Source: Defluviimonas sp. SAOS-178_SWC (GTDB taxonomy: Bacteria; Pseudomonadota; Alphaproteobacteria; Rhodobacterales; Rhodobacteraceae). Taken from it: 64,000 bases of DNA. The translations under genes were made by a program, and so were the position numbers. How positions within the stretch are numbered: position 1 is the stretch's first letter; every line of letters starts with the position of its first letter. The stretch is from positions 1,040,001 through 1,104,000 of the forward strand of contig NZ_CP156081.1 in NCBI RefSeq assembly GCF_039830135.1, written 5' to 3'. Of this stretch, positions 8,398 through 17,720 are shown in pieces. The notes beneath the pieces were generated by a model. That model made no database searches. It worked only from the letters and a program-made list of their open reading frames with translations, and was not told the DNA's origin.

Positions 8398-11300
8398 TCA
8401 GACGATACTGATATCGTCGTTGAGAAGGCCGAGCGATGCGATGCCGGTGAGGGTGACGATATCGCCGCTGCCGAAGTTGAACACGGTATTGCCGCCGGCG
8501 ACGGAGCCGTAGGTCGCGATCACCTGGTCGACACTCAACCCGCCGCCCCAGAGCGCGTCGTCGAGCACCAGCGTGTCGACATTGTCGGTGAAGTCGGTGA
8601 TCAGGTCCTGACCATAACCCGCGAGGAACACGAAGCTGTCTGCCCCGACACCACCCGTCAGGACGTCGCTGTCAGCCCCGCCGTTCAACCAGTCATCACC
8701 GCCGCCACCGTCGATCGTGTCGTTTCCACCCATGCCAAATACAATGTCGCGCGCGTTTCCGTCGTTCTGTGCCGTGTCGGTATACTGGTCGTCGCCGCCA
8801 CCGAGATGAACGGTGTCGCGACCGTCACCGCCGTTGACAATATCGTTGCCGTTCCCGCCGTAGATCGTATCGTAGCCGGTCCCACCGTTTATCGTATCGT
8901 TTCCGTCGCCGCCGGCGATCCAATCGGCACCGGAATCGCCGTTGAAGATGTCGTCGCCGCCACCTCCGTTGATCTTATCATTTCCGTCGCCGCCATTGAC
9001 GGTGTCGCTTCCTTGGACGGTATTCTGGATCGTGTCGAAAAAGACATCATTGCCGCTTCCCAGCCAGATTTCATCACGCCCGTCCCCTCCGTAGACCACA
9101 TCGTTTCCACCCCCCGCGTAGATGGTGTCAAAGTGCAGGCCGCCATAGATCGTGTCGTTGCCATATCCGCCTGCGATCCAATCGTTTCCGTTGCCGCCGT
9201 CGAAGATGTCATCGCCGCCGCCGCCATGAATCGTATCGTCACCGTTGCCGCCAATGACAGTATCCCGCCCATGAATGTCGCTTTGGCTGTTGTCGATGTA
9301 GATATCGTCGCCGTCGCCAAGGTAGACGAGGTCACGGCCGTCACCCCCGTCGACGACGTCATTTCCGTCGCCGCCGTAGATTGTGTCATACTGCTTGCCA
9401 CCATAGATCGTGTCGGCGCCAAGCCCGCCTGATATCAGATCCTCGCCGTCCTCGCCGTTGAAAAGATCGTCTCCGCCGCCGCCGCTGCCGTTGATCGTAT
9501 CGCGACCGCCGCCGCCAAATACCGTGTCGCCACCATGTTGATCGTTCTGGGGGCTGTCGTTGAAGACGTCATTCCCGCTGCCGAGATACACGGTGTCTCG
9601 GCCGTTGTCACCAAAGACGGAATCATCTCCAGCACCCGCGTAAATGGTGTCATAACGGGCTCCGCCGTAGATTGTGTCATTCCCGCCCCCCCCGGCAATC
9701 CAGTCGCTTCCGTCTCTTCCGAAGATGATGTCATCTCCGCCTTCGCCTCTCAGATTATTGGCGAGGCCGGAACCATAGAGGGTGTCGTTGCCCAACCCGG
9801 ACCCGGTGACGTGCTCGAAGCCGTCGATGACATCGTCGGAAGCCCAGGAACCTGACACGGCGTTCGTGGCGAGGTCTACACTTACGCCGCCTGGCGCATT
9901 GAAATAGTCGATGCGGTCGAAGCCGCGGCCGCCCGAAAATCTGCCCACGGCATTGCCAACAGTAAGCTCATCATCGCCGAGGCCAAGACGTATTTGCTTT
10001 ACGCCGGCGCCCGAATGGACGATGTCGTCGCCGCTTCCGGTCGCGAGCTTTCTGAAGTCCGAGGAGGCGTTCAGTTTGGCCCAATACTGACCGTTCACGG
10101 TGATCGTGCGGTTCGGCGCCAGGACCGCAGAGATATTGCCCGTCACGCCCGCGAAGTTCAGCCAGTCCGACGCATTCGTCGAAATGATGTCCCTGCGCGA
10201 CGCGTCCTGCGCGGCATACATCAGGAAGTCGTCGGTGAAGGTATGGACGTCGTAGCCGGTCGGTGTGGCGCCGTAGATGTCGACTTTGAAAGAAGTGATC
10301 ACCCCGGCATCATAAGCTGCGTTGTCGTCCACTCTCAGTTGCCACGTGCCGATGCTCGACAGGCCGCGTGCCCCTTCCACGCCGAAGGTCCAGGTGAAGC
10401 CAAGACTCATATCCGCCATCGCCGACCCGTCTGCCATCAAAAAGTACTCGCTGCCATCGGGCGCGATCAGCGTCAGCTCCAGGTCAGGCGAATAGGAATG
10501 GGTCAGTCCGACCGTGACCATGACCGTTTCGACGTCGATGTTCTGCCCAACCGTGACCTGCGCGAAGGCCGAGCTATTGTTGTTAATTGCCACCGAGCCA
10601 TTGAAACTCGCCGAGGTCGAAGCCTCGTTTGCCGATGTCTGCGGCGAACCGTGCATCACGGTCCACACCTCGGCCATCCCGACGGCAGCGAGCGCATCCA
10701 CCATGCCGAAGCCGTAGTCCGGATTGTAGCCAATCCCGCCCCCGTTCCACGCCCCGGAATTCGCGACCTCCCACGGGAACAACTCGAACGCCGCCGACGG
10801 CCCTGCATTCAATGCCGATCCGGTGTGGCTGGCCGACAGGGCAAGGATGTTATGCACGTCCCGCCAGCCAAGGTTCGGATTTGCTTCGAGCATCAGCGCG
10901 ACGACGCCGGACACAAGTGGCGCGGAGGCCGACGTCCCGCCGAACACAGACGTGTAGCTGGTGTTGGTCAATGGATCGCCGTCGAGTGTCCCTGTGGAGT
11001 TGAAACCAGCGTTGCCGGTAAGGTCGGTCGTGTAGGCCGCATCGGGAGCTACCACGAGAATGCTTGCGCCGCGGTTTGAATAGTCGGTGATATCGCCGTA
11101 TCGGTCGGTCGCGCCAACCGCGATCGTAAAGCGGCTTGCATGCATCCCGTCGCCGTTCACGTTCAGGAATTCGTTGCCTGCGGACTGGACGATGATCGTC
11201 CCAAGCCCGCCCCGGCCGTTCGCGGAAATGTTCGAGAATACGGAGTTGACATCGTTGATCCAACTGCCGGCCTGCGCGAGCGACTGGTAGGGATCGTAGT

Positions 11301-11721
11301 AGGGCTCGTAACCCCAACTGCAGTTCATGACGTCGAATTTGGCGGCGTTGTTCAAGGCGGCAAGAACGACATTGTCGGGTTGAAGCTGGACTTCATCGAG
11401 GAAGTTCAGCGATGCGACAGTGGCGTTCCAGGCCACCCCAACGCCTCCCTGGCCATTGAACGCCTCGGCGGCAATAAGGCCGGCGACCGATGTTCCGTGA
11501 CCGTAGGTGGAGGTCGGGGCAGATGTGTAGGTAGTGCCAAGGTAGGTGAAGGCACCCGCAGGGGAGTAGTTGTCGTTCAGATCGGGATGCGACCCCTCGA
11601 CACCATCGTCATAGATAACGACATCCACGTTCCGCCCCGTATAGTAGTCCCAGACGGTTTCGAGCCCCCCGATCTGCGCGAGATGCCATTGATTGCCGTA
11701 GAGAGGGTCGGTTGGTCGCAT
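8398..11721 (-). CDS. Kexin-like S8 serine protease with P domain and C-terminal RTX repeats
   Basis: Predicted secreted calcium-binding subtilase, 1107 residues. The S8 domain occupies residues about 5-350, with catalytic Asp38 (VVIYDDG), His75 (GHGTSVAGL), oxyanion Asn183 (SAGNE) and Ser264 (GGTSASAP). Residues about 365-490 form a proprotein-convertase P domain (SPDLELTLIAPDGSEYFLM, WQLRVDD). RTX nonapeptides follow, including four 86-88-residue super-repeats (residues about 672-1017), and the protein ends in a tail closing in DDISIV. No signal peptide or propeptide is visible: the catalytic fold starts within the first ten residues. This fits C-terminal-signal type I secretion, but no T1SS transporter is in the window. 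Divergent from the propeller gene across 272 bases. Confidence 0.93.
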   Translation of the reverse strand: MRPTDPLYGNQWHLAQIGGLETVWDYYTGRNVDVVIYDDGVEGSHPDLNDNYSPAGAFTYLGTTYTSAPTSTYGHGTSVAGLIAAEAFNGQGGVGVAWNATVASLNFLDEVQLQPDNVVLAALNNAAKFDVMNCSWGYEPYYDPYQSLAQAGSWINDVNSVFSNISANGRGGLGTIIVQSAGNEFLNVNGDGMHASRFTIAVGATDRYGDITDYSNRGASILVVAPDAAYTTDLTGNAGFNSTGTLDGDPLTNTSYTSVFGGTSASAPLVSGVVALMLEANPNLGWRDVHNILALSASHTGSALNAGPSAAFELFPWEVANSGAWNGGGIGYNPDYGFGMVDALAAVGMAEVWTVMHGSPQTSANEASTSASFNGSVAINNNSSAFAQVTVGQNIDVETVMVTVGLTHSYSPDLELTLIAPDGSEYFLMADGSAMADMSLGFTWTFGVEGARGLSSIGTWQLRVDDNAAYDAGVITSFKVDIYGATPTGYDVHTFTDDFLMYAAQDASRRDIISTNASDWLNFAGVTGNISAVLAPNRTITVNGQYWAKLNASSDFRKLATGSGDDIVHSGAGVKQIRLGLGDDELTVGNAVGRFSGGRGFDRIDYFNAPGGVSVDLATNAVSGSWASDDVIDGFEHVTGSGLGNDTLYGSGLANNLRGEGGDDIIFGRDGSDWIAGGGGNDTIYGGARYDTIYAGAGDDSVFGDNGRDTVYLGSGNDVFNDSPQNDQHGGDTVFGGGGRDTINGSGGGGDDLFNGEDGEDLISGGLGADTIYGGKQYDTIYGGDGNDVVDGGDGRDLVYLGDGDDIYIDNSQSDIHGRDTVIGGNGDDTIHGGGGDDIFDGGNGNDWIAGGYGNDTIYGGLHFDTIYAGGGNDVVYGGDGRDEIWLGSGNDVFFDTIQNTVQGSDTVNGGDGNDKINGGGGDDIFNGDSGADWIAGGDGNDTINGGTGYDTIYGGNGNDIVNGGDGRDTVHLGGGDDQYTDTAQNDGNARDIVFGMGGNDTIDGGGGDDWLNGGADSDVLTGGVGADSFVFLAGYGQDLITDFTDNVDTLVLDDALWGGGLSVDQVIATYGSVAGGNTVFNFGSGDIVTLTGIASLGLLNDDISIV
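8671..9708 (-). repeat. Four 258-bp RTX super-repeats in the S8 protease gene
   Basis: Four successive units start at the pattern xDWIAGG or EDLISGG (protein residues 672, 760, 846, 932). Three are exactly 86 codons apart; the first is 88 because of a GSGG insertion. Each unit joins RTX nonapeptides, a block of the type DTIYxG-GxDxV-GRDxV-LGxGxD, a non-RTX spacer (about 15 residues ending QNDxHGRDTV) and a return to GGGGDDIFNG. Confidence 0.8.
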
Positions 11722-11993
11722 GAAGATGATTTCCGGAATGTCGTGTCGATTCAGTTGCGTGACCGGACCTTATCTTCGGGTTGTGGCCAAATTGTGCATG
11801 GAAACGAGAAAGTGCGCCCTGCGTTTTCAGGCCCTGTTCGAAGGAATGGCTTTCGCGCTCCTACCCGTTTCCCGATAGCGACCCGAACGTTCGGCTGGCG
11901 CACTCGTCGGTCCGTTCCCGGCGGTGATACACGGAAATTTAGGTGATAGGCGGCAAGGTCGAGCCCGAATCGGCCACCGGGACGAACAGGACA

Positions 11994-13490
11994 ATGGCAG
12001 CTTTCATCTTGCGTGCGGTACATTTGGGCGGCGCATTTACGCATAGCAGCGGCCTCACCGACCTGACGGTCGCAAATGTGCAAGGTCAACTTCGCCTTTA
12101 CACCGCGTCCGGTGCAGATGGCGGACTGTCCGTGTTCGACCTCCGGCCGGGGCGCGCGGCGATGATCATGTCGGAAGTCGGGGGGAGTTCGGCAACCGGG
12201 ACGCTGGGGGTCGCGGATGTCGAGATTGCCACGATCGGCGGGCAGGCGGTTCTCGCGGCCGCCGGGCGGTACGACGACGAATTTGCGTATCGCCGCCTCG
12301 ACACGACCGGCGACTTTCTTGGCGTGGCCGCCATCCCGTCGATTCCGATCTCGACTGCGGCGCTCACCGAACTGGAGATCGTTACCGTCGGCACCCGCAA
12401 CTACCTGATCGCCGGGCGAGACAATGGCGGCGGCCTGAACGTCTTCGATATGACAGCGGATCTGGGTCTGACCCATCTCGCCACGCTCGCCGACAGCGTA
12501 TCGACGACCCTTGCGAACGTCTCCGATCTCGTCGCCTTCGATACAGGTCAAACCCGTCTGGTATTCGCAGCGTCAGGTATTGAACACGGGGTTACCAGTG
12601 CCGCCATCGACAGTTCTGGCAATCTCGGCGTGATCGACACCGTTCGCGGCATGAAGGGGCTTGGCATCTATCAACCGACACAGCTGGCAGTTGCAGAGGT
12701 CGGCGGATCAGACTTTCTGCTCGTCGGTGCAGCCGGCAGCAACAATCTCAGTGTTTTCGAGATCAGCCCCGACGGGCATCTCAGCCTGCGCGACATGGTC
12801 TGGGATTCGCTCGACACGCGATTTCGCAATGTGACGGCATTGGATGTGTTCGAATTGAACGACCGTTCCTTCGTTCTCGCCGGAGGCAACGATGGTGGGA
12901 TGAGCCTGTTTGAATTGGGGCCGAACGGCAAGCTGTATATCCTGACTAGCGTCACCGATACCGTCGCCACGACCCTTGCCTCGGTGTCCGCGATCGAGGC
13001 GGTGAATGTCGGCGGTGAGATTCAGGTGTTTGTGGCAAGCGGAAACGAGGTCGGCATGACCCAGTTCAGCCTCGACCTCGGAGCGATCGGCAACTTGGTG
13101 ACGCCAAGCGGGCCGGTTGGCGATGCCGTCGGAGGCCCGGGCGACGATTTTCTTGTCGGAACGGATGCGCGCAATTCTCTTTTCGGCTTCGCCGGCAACG
13201 ACCGGTTGGTGGATGGTGGCGATGTCGACATGCTCTATGGAGGGGCAGGGGCCGATACGTTCGTTTTCATGCAGGACGGGATGTATGACCGGGTCATGGA
13301 TTATCAGCCAGGCATCGACACAATCGACCTGTCCGACTTCGACATGGTTTATTCGATCGCAGATCTCGGAATCCACTCCGCGGACTACGGCGCAAAGATC
13401 ATGGTCGCTGGCGAAGCGATCCTGCTCGTCACCCAGAACGGTCAACCGCTGTCCGCGGCGGATTTCAGTACGGACGGCTTCATTTTCTGA
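11994..13490 (+). CDS. Beta-propeller-like repeat protein with C-terminal RTX/serralysin-type tail
   Basis: A 498-residue protein with an N-terminal repeated fold. Units of about 55 residues end in patterns such as LTVANVQGQLRLYTAS, ADVEIATIGGQAVLAAA and LEIVTVGTRNYLIAG, like a lactonase/YVTN-type propeller. From about residue 385 the sequence changes to RTX motifs (GGPGDDFLVG, GFAGNDRLVDGG, LYGGAGADTFVF). It ends in a serralysin-like tail (DRVMDYQPGIDTIDLSDFD) closing in DGFIF. There is no signal peptide, so T1SS export is likely. Start chosen at ATG 11994 with AGGA five bases upstream; GTG 11943 would add 17 residues without RTX character. It is the only plus-strand gene of the island and its tail differs from the DDINIV cassette. 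Confidence 0.85.
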   Translation: MAAFILRAVHLGGAFTHSSGLTDLTVANVQGQLRLYTASGADGGLSVFDLRPGRAAMIMSEVGGSSATGTLGVADVEIATIGGQAVLAAAGRYDDEFAYRRLDTTGDFLGVAAIPSIPISTAALTELEIVTVGTRNYLIAGRDNGGGLNVFDMTADLGLTHLATLADSVSTTLANVSDLVAFDTGQTRLVFAASGIEHGVTSAAIDSSGNLGVIDTVRGMKGLGIYQPTQLAVAEVGGSDFLLVGAAGSNNLSVFEISPDGHLSLRDMVWDSLDTRFRNVTALDVFELNDRSFVLAGGNDGGMSLFELGPNGKLYILTSVTDTVATTLASVSAIEAVNVGGEIQVFVASGNEVGMTQFSLDLGAIGNLVTPSGPVGDAVGGPGDDFLVGTDARNSLFGFAGNDRLVDGGDVDMLYGGAGADTFVFMQDGMYDRVMDYQPGIDTIDLSDFDMVYSIADLGIHSADYGAKIMVAGEAILLVTQNGQPLSAADFSTDGFIF

Positions 13491-13522
13491 ACGTCTCGGA
13501 AGCGCTGCACGTGGCCGGTTGA

Positions 13523-13544
13523 CGCGGCATCCTGCGGTGCCGCG
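13523..13544. terminator. Hairpin between converging RTX genes
   Basis: A 7-bp perfect stem (CGCGGCA / TGCCGCG) with an 8-base loop sits in the 65-bp gap between two convergent RTX genes. No T-run on either side, so a bidirectional terminator role is only possible. Confidence 0.3.
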
Positions 13545-13555
13545 CCTGCCGATCC

Positions 13556-14602
13556 TCAGACGATATTGATATCGTCCACGAAGATGCCGAGGTTCGTCAC
13601 CCCCGCAACGGTCAGGCTGTGGCCGCCGAAGTCGAAGACGGTATCGCCGCCCACGACTTTGGCATGGTCGGCGATGACCTGCGCCACGGTCTTGCCGCCA
13701 CCCCAGAGCGCGTCGTCGAGAACCAGCGTGTCGACATTGTCGGCGAAGTCGGTCACCCGGTCCTGACCATAGCCCGCGAGGAACACGAAACTGTCCGCGC
13801 CGAGCCCGCCGGTCAGCACGTCATCGTCGGTGCCGCCGTTCAGCCAGTCGTCGCCGCCGCCGCCATGGATCGTGTCGTTGCCCGCCATGCCGAAGACCTC
13901 GTCATGCGCGTTGAAGCCGAACTGCACCGCGTCCGTGTAGCGGTCGTTGCCGTCGCCGAGCCAGGCCTTGTCCCGGCCCATGCCGCCGTTGACGACGTCG
14001 TTGCCGGCGCCGGCATAGATCGTGTCGTGCTGGTTGCCGCCGTTGATCGTGTCGTTGCCGATCCCGCCCGCGATCCAGTCGTCTCCGTCATCGCCGTTGA
14101 AGACATCGTTGCCGCCGCCGCCGTTGATGCGGTCCGCCCCCGCTCCGGCATTCACCGTGTCCCGGCCGTGGATGTCGTTCTGGGCGTTGTCGTTGAAGAC
14201 ATCGTTGCCGGCGCCGAGATTGACCGTGTCGCGGCCATTGCCGCCGGCCACCACGTCGTTGCCGGCCCCGGCATAGATCGTATCGTACTGGTTGCCGCCG
14301 TTGATCGTGTCGTTGCCGAAGCCACCCGCGATCCAGTCCTCGCCGTCCTCGCCGTTGAAGACATCGTTGCCGCCGCCGCCGTTGATCGTGTCGCGGCCCG
14401 CCCCGGCATTCACCGTGTCCCAGCCGTGGATGTCGTTCTGCGCATTGTCGTTGAAGATGTCGTCGCCGGTGCCGAGCCAGACCTTGTCCCGCCCGTTGCC
14501 GCCGGCCACGACGTCATTGCCATCGCCGCCATAGATCGTGTCGTACTGATCGCCGCCGAAGATCGTGTCGTTGCCGGAATGGCCCGCAATCCAGTCCGCC
14601 CC
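13556..14602 (-). repeat. C-terminal RTX cassette, copy A
   Basis: 347 codons plus stop and one flanking codon: three 86-residue super-repeat units and an 89-residue tail. Colinear without gaps with 22667-23713 (offset 9111) and almost identical in DNA. The first 640 bases also match 17081-17720. The similarity to copy C ends at the first codon of the first super-repeat (ADWIAG). Confidence 0.88.
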
Positions 14603-16846
14603 GTCGCCGCCGATGATGCTGTCATTGCCGAGCCCGCCGTACAGGCTGTCATTGCCCGCGAGGCCGTGAATCGTATCGTTTCCGGCCAGTCCGTCAATGA
14701 TGTCCGCCGCAGCGTTGCCGATAAGGAAGTCATGGCCGGAGGTCGGGCCGGTCACCAGGTTGAACTGCGGTCCGGTTCCGGGTGCGCCGGCCGTCCCGCC
14801 TCCATCGTTGTCGCGGATCGTGACGCTGGTGGTGATGGTCGCAAGGCCATTGGTGAACTGCGCCCCGGTCATGTTCGAAAAGACCACGCTGAAGCTCTCG
14901 TCGGATTCAATCGCGTTGTCGCCGATATAGCCGACGGAGATGTAGCCGCTGCGTGATCCGGCGGCGATCGTCATCGTGCCACTGCTGGCATAGTAGTCGC
15001 TTCCCGCAAGCGCAGAACCGTCGGCCGTGGCCCAGGCAACCTGCACATCTGTCGTCGCGGCCTCTGACAGAAGGACGTAGATATTGGCGTAAAGGAAGCT
15101 GGAATTGCCCTCGTTTACACTCGTCGCAACGACCGAGGCGACGATCCTGTCGGGTAGCGGCTCCGGGCCAATCGCGCCGGCCGAGAATGACCCGACCTGG
15201 GCAGGTCCGCTCAGCGGGCCGCTGTCGTCGTCCAGGATGGTCGCCCGGCCGACGAGCGCGGCCGCGTTCCAGGCGAACTCTGCATTGCGGATGTCGGTCA
15301 GAACCAGAACGAACTCCTCGTCACCCTCGATCGAATTGTCGCCGTAGACGGGCACATCGATATAAGTGCTGCGCAGGCCGGCCGCGATCGTCACGGTTCC
15401 GGATGCGCCGCCGTAGTCGTTTTCGCCGCGTGACGCGCTTCCGTCCTGCACGCTGTAGTCGAAAGTCACGTTTGCCGGCGCCGGGCGGTCCAGCGTGACG
15501 AGGAACCGGACGTATCGGAAGCTGCTGTCGCCCTCGATGATGGAGGCGTCGTGCATGCTGAGCGTCGGGATGATCGCGGCCGTCGACTCGACGCCGTAGA
15601 TGGATGTGCCGGCGCCGCCATATCCTGCCGGACCCGTCAGCGGCCCGCTGTCGTTGTCGAGAATCGTCGCCGTGGCTTCCATGGCTTCGGCATTGCCCTG
15701 GAACTGTGCGCCGGTAATTCCGGTGAAGACGACCGAAAAGCTTTCATCTCCCTCGATCGCGTTGTCGCCGTAAACCGGGATCGAGATGTAGGTGCTTTCC
15801 GTTCCGGCGGCGAGCGTGATGGTGGACGAGGCGCTACCCATGTCGCCGGAGCCGACACCCGCGGAACCGTCCTGAACATAATACTTTAGCTGCACCGTTG
15901 CGGTGATGGGCCGGTCGAAGACCAGCAGGAATCGCGCATACTGGAAGCTCGAGTCGCCCTCGATCACCGTGGTGTCGTGGACCGTGAGGGTTGGCAGTGG
16001 CCCTGCCGAGGCCGGGCCGGAGAAACCGGTCCCGAACCCTCCGATACCAGCCGACGGACTCGGTACGCCGCTGTCGTCGTCGAGGATCGTGCCCGTCGCG
16101 ACCAGTACCGGGAAGTTTCCATCGAAGACCGCGTTGGAAACGTCGGTCATTACCAGTTGCAGCGTCTCGTTGCCCTCGATGAGGTTGTCGCCGTAGATCG
16201 GAATGTCGATATATCCCGTCTGCTGGCCCGCCTGAATGGTGAAGTTCTGCGCCTCATAACCGAAATCCCCGAGGGCGCCTGACGCCGTCTGGCTCTCGAC
16301 GAAATAGCTGAATGTCACCGGAGCGGTGGCCGTCCGGTCGAGTGTGACGAGAAATCGCATGTACTGGAAACTCGAGTCACCCTCGATCACCCCGACATTG
16401 CGCACACCGACCGTTGGAAGTGTCGCGGAAGCCGAGGCGGGGCCGAAGATTGCCGTGGCCATGCCGCCAGGCCCGGGCGAGGGATCGGGAAAGGCATCGT
16501 CGTCGTCGTAGATTGTCGCGGTCGCCACGAGCGCGGCGGCATTGCCGGCGAGCGTGGTGCCCGGCGCGGCGTAAACCACGATCTGAAACGTCTCGTCGCC
16601 TTCCACCTGGTTGTCGCCATAGACCGGCACCTGGATCGTATAGCTGGTCTGGCCCGCAGGGATCGTTATAAGCTGCGCCTGGCTGTTGTAATCGCCCTGC
16701 TGCGACGACGCCGACACATCCTGAAGGTAGTAGTAGAACTTCGTATCCGCGAAGGATGGTTGGTCCAGCGTGACCGTAAAGTTGGCGTATTGAAAGCTGC
16801 TATCTGCTTCCAAAACATTGATGCCTTGGACGTTGAGAATTGCCAT
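13556..16846 (-). CDS. Calx-beta repeat protein with C-terminal RTX cassette
   Basis: A 1096-residue predicted extracellular calcium-binding protein. Five Calx-beta domains of about 130-135 residues fill residues 1-690. Each has the opening VIEGDSSFQYxRF, the middle IPVYGDNxIEGDE and the closing ATILDDDSG; glycine/proline-rich linkers separate them. RTX nonapeptides follow, with three 86-residue super-repeats and the DDINIV tail. Such proteins act as adhesins or matrix components in other bacteria; the role here is inference. No signal peptide. I chose ATG 16846 (MAILNVQGINV) with a GGGGGAAG ribosome-binding site; TTG 16858 lies inside that site. The cassette is shared with the genes at 17081 and 22667. 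Confidence 0.92.
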   Translation of the reverse strand: MAILNVQGINVLEADSSFQYANFTVTLDQPSFADTKFYYYLQDVSASSQQGDYNSQAQLITIPAGQTSYTIQVPVYGDNQVEGDETFQIVVYAAPGTTLAGNAAALVATATIYDDDDAFPDPSPGPGGMATAIFGPASASATLPTVGVRNVGVIEGDSSFQYMRFLVTLDRTATAPVTFSYFVESQTASGALGDFGYEAQNFTIQAGQQTGYIDIPIYGDNLIEGNETLQLVMTDVSNAVFDGNFPVLVATGTILDDDSGVPSPSAGIGGFGTGFSGPASAGPLPTLTVHDTTVIEGDSSFQYARFLLVFDRPITATVQLKYYVQDGSAGVGSGDMGSASSTITLAAGTESTYISIPVYGDNAIEGDESFSVVFTGITGAQFQGNAEAMEATATILDNDSGPLTGPAGYGGAGTSIYGVESTAAIIPTLSMHDASIIEGDSSFRYVRFLVTLDRPAPANVTFDYSVQDGSASRGENDYGGASGTVTIAAGLRSTYIDVPVYGDNSIEGDEEFVLVLTDIRNAEFAWNAAALVGRATILDDDSGPLSGPAQVGSFSAGAIGPEPLPDRIVASVVATSVNEGNSSFLYANIYVLLSEAATTDVQVAWATADGSALAGSDYYASSGTMTIAAGSRSGYISVGYIGDNAIESDESFSVVFSNMTGAQFTNGLATITTSVTIRDNDGGGTAGAPGTGPQFNLVTGPTSGHDFLIGNAAADIIDGLAGNDTIHGLAGNDSLYGGLGNDSIIGGDGADWIAGHSGNDTIFGGDQYDTIYGGDGNDVVAGGNGRDKVWLGTGDDIFNDNAQNDIHGWDTVNAGAGRDTINGGGGNDVFNGEDGEDWIAGGFGNDTINGGNQYDTIYAGAGNDVVAGGNGRDTVNLGAGNDVFNDNAQNDIHGRDTVNAGAGADRINGGGGNDVFNGDDGDDWIAGGIGNDTINGGNQHDTIYAGAGNDVVNGGMGRDKAWLGDGNDRYTDAVQFGFNAHDEVFGMAGNDTIHGGGGDDWLNGGTDDDVLTGGLGADSFVFLAGYGQDRVTDFADNVDTLVLDDALWGGGKTVAQVIADHAKVVGGDTVFDFGGHSLTVAGVTNLGIFVDDINIV

Positions 16847-17037
16847 TTCTTCCCCCAATAAAAAAATCTGTCAAAGGCTGGAATAAAGACCCAGGCGAGA
16901 AACTATTTTAGGTTGGTACCTGGATAACTATGAATCGACAGATTTGGTTGGTGCATATTTCGGGCGATCCGCTGCCATAGGTTGGGTCGGCGATACTGCA
17001 GAAACAGAACGGTCGATCCGTTCACGCTCGTTCGATT

Positions 17038-17064
17038 GGGCGGCCTGATCGCGGCGGGCCGCCC
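17038..17064 (-). terminator. Hairpin downstream of the 1412-residue RTX gene
   Basis: Perfect 8-bp GC stem (GGGCGGCC / GGCCGCCC) with an 11-base loop, 17 bases past the stop at 17081 on the minus strand. No T-run follows (AATCG), so it is at best a non-canonical terminator. Confidence 0.4.
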
Positions 17065-17080
17065 TGCGAAGGTATCTCTC

Positions 17081-17720
17081 TCAGACGATATTGATATCGT
17101 CTGCGAAAATGCCGAGGTTCGTCACCCCTGCGACGGTCAGGCTGTGGCCGCCGAAGTCGAAGACGGTATCGCCGCCGACGACACTGGCGTGGTCGGCGAT
17201 GACCTGCGCCACGGTCTTGCCGCCGCCCCAGAGCGCGTCGTCGAGAACCAGCGTGTCGACATTGTCGGCGAAGTCGGTCACCCGGTCCTGACCGTAGCCC
17301 GCGAGGAACACGAAACTGTCCGCGCCGAGCCCGCCGGTCAGCACGTCATCGTCGGTGCCGCCGTTCAGCCAGTCATCGCCGCCGCCGCCGTTGATCGTGT
17401 CATCGCCCGCCATGCCGAAGACCTCGTCATGGGCGTTGAAGCCGAACTGCACCGCGTCCGTGTAGCGGTCGTTCCCGTCGCCTAGCCAGGCCTTGTCCCG
17501 GCCCATGCCGCCGTTGACGACGTCGTTGCCGGCCCCGGCATAGATCGTGTCGTGCTGGTTGCCGCCGTTGATCGTGTCGTTGCCGATCCCGCCCGCGATC
17601 CAGTCGTTGCCATCGTCGCCGTTGAAGACATCGTTGCCGCCGCCGCCATTGATGCGGTCCGCCCCCGCCCCGGCATTCACCGTGTCCCAGCCGTGGATGT
17701 CGTTCTGGGCGTTGTCCCAG
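17081..17720 (-). repeat. C-terminal RTX cassette, copy B
   Basis: Near-identical to 13556-14195 and 22667-23306. Beyond about 17720 the three genes are still homologous in protein, with 86-residue units starting near 17608, 17866 and 18124, but the DNA diverges visibly, so only the last 640 bases look recently shared. Confidence 0.8.

Noticed and set aside
13825..14599. CRISPR array or satellite DNA, because of regular repeats
   Set aside because: The 258-bp periodicity is coding (86 codons) and continuous with a protein frame; there are no short repeats with unique spacers.
13619..14956. Long plus-strand open frame rich in VDRVVA/AAAVDRV repeats (also at 22730-24190, 17552-18421, 8806-9432 and 19934-21235)
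   Set aside because: These are antisense shadows of the repeated GGxGxDxxx coding sequence; they have no ribosome-binding sites and mirror the RTX repeat pattern exactly.
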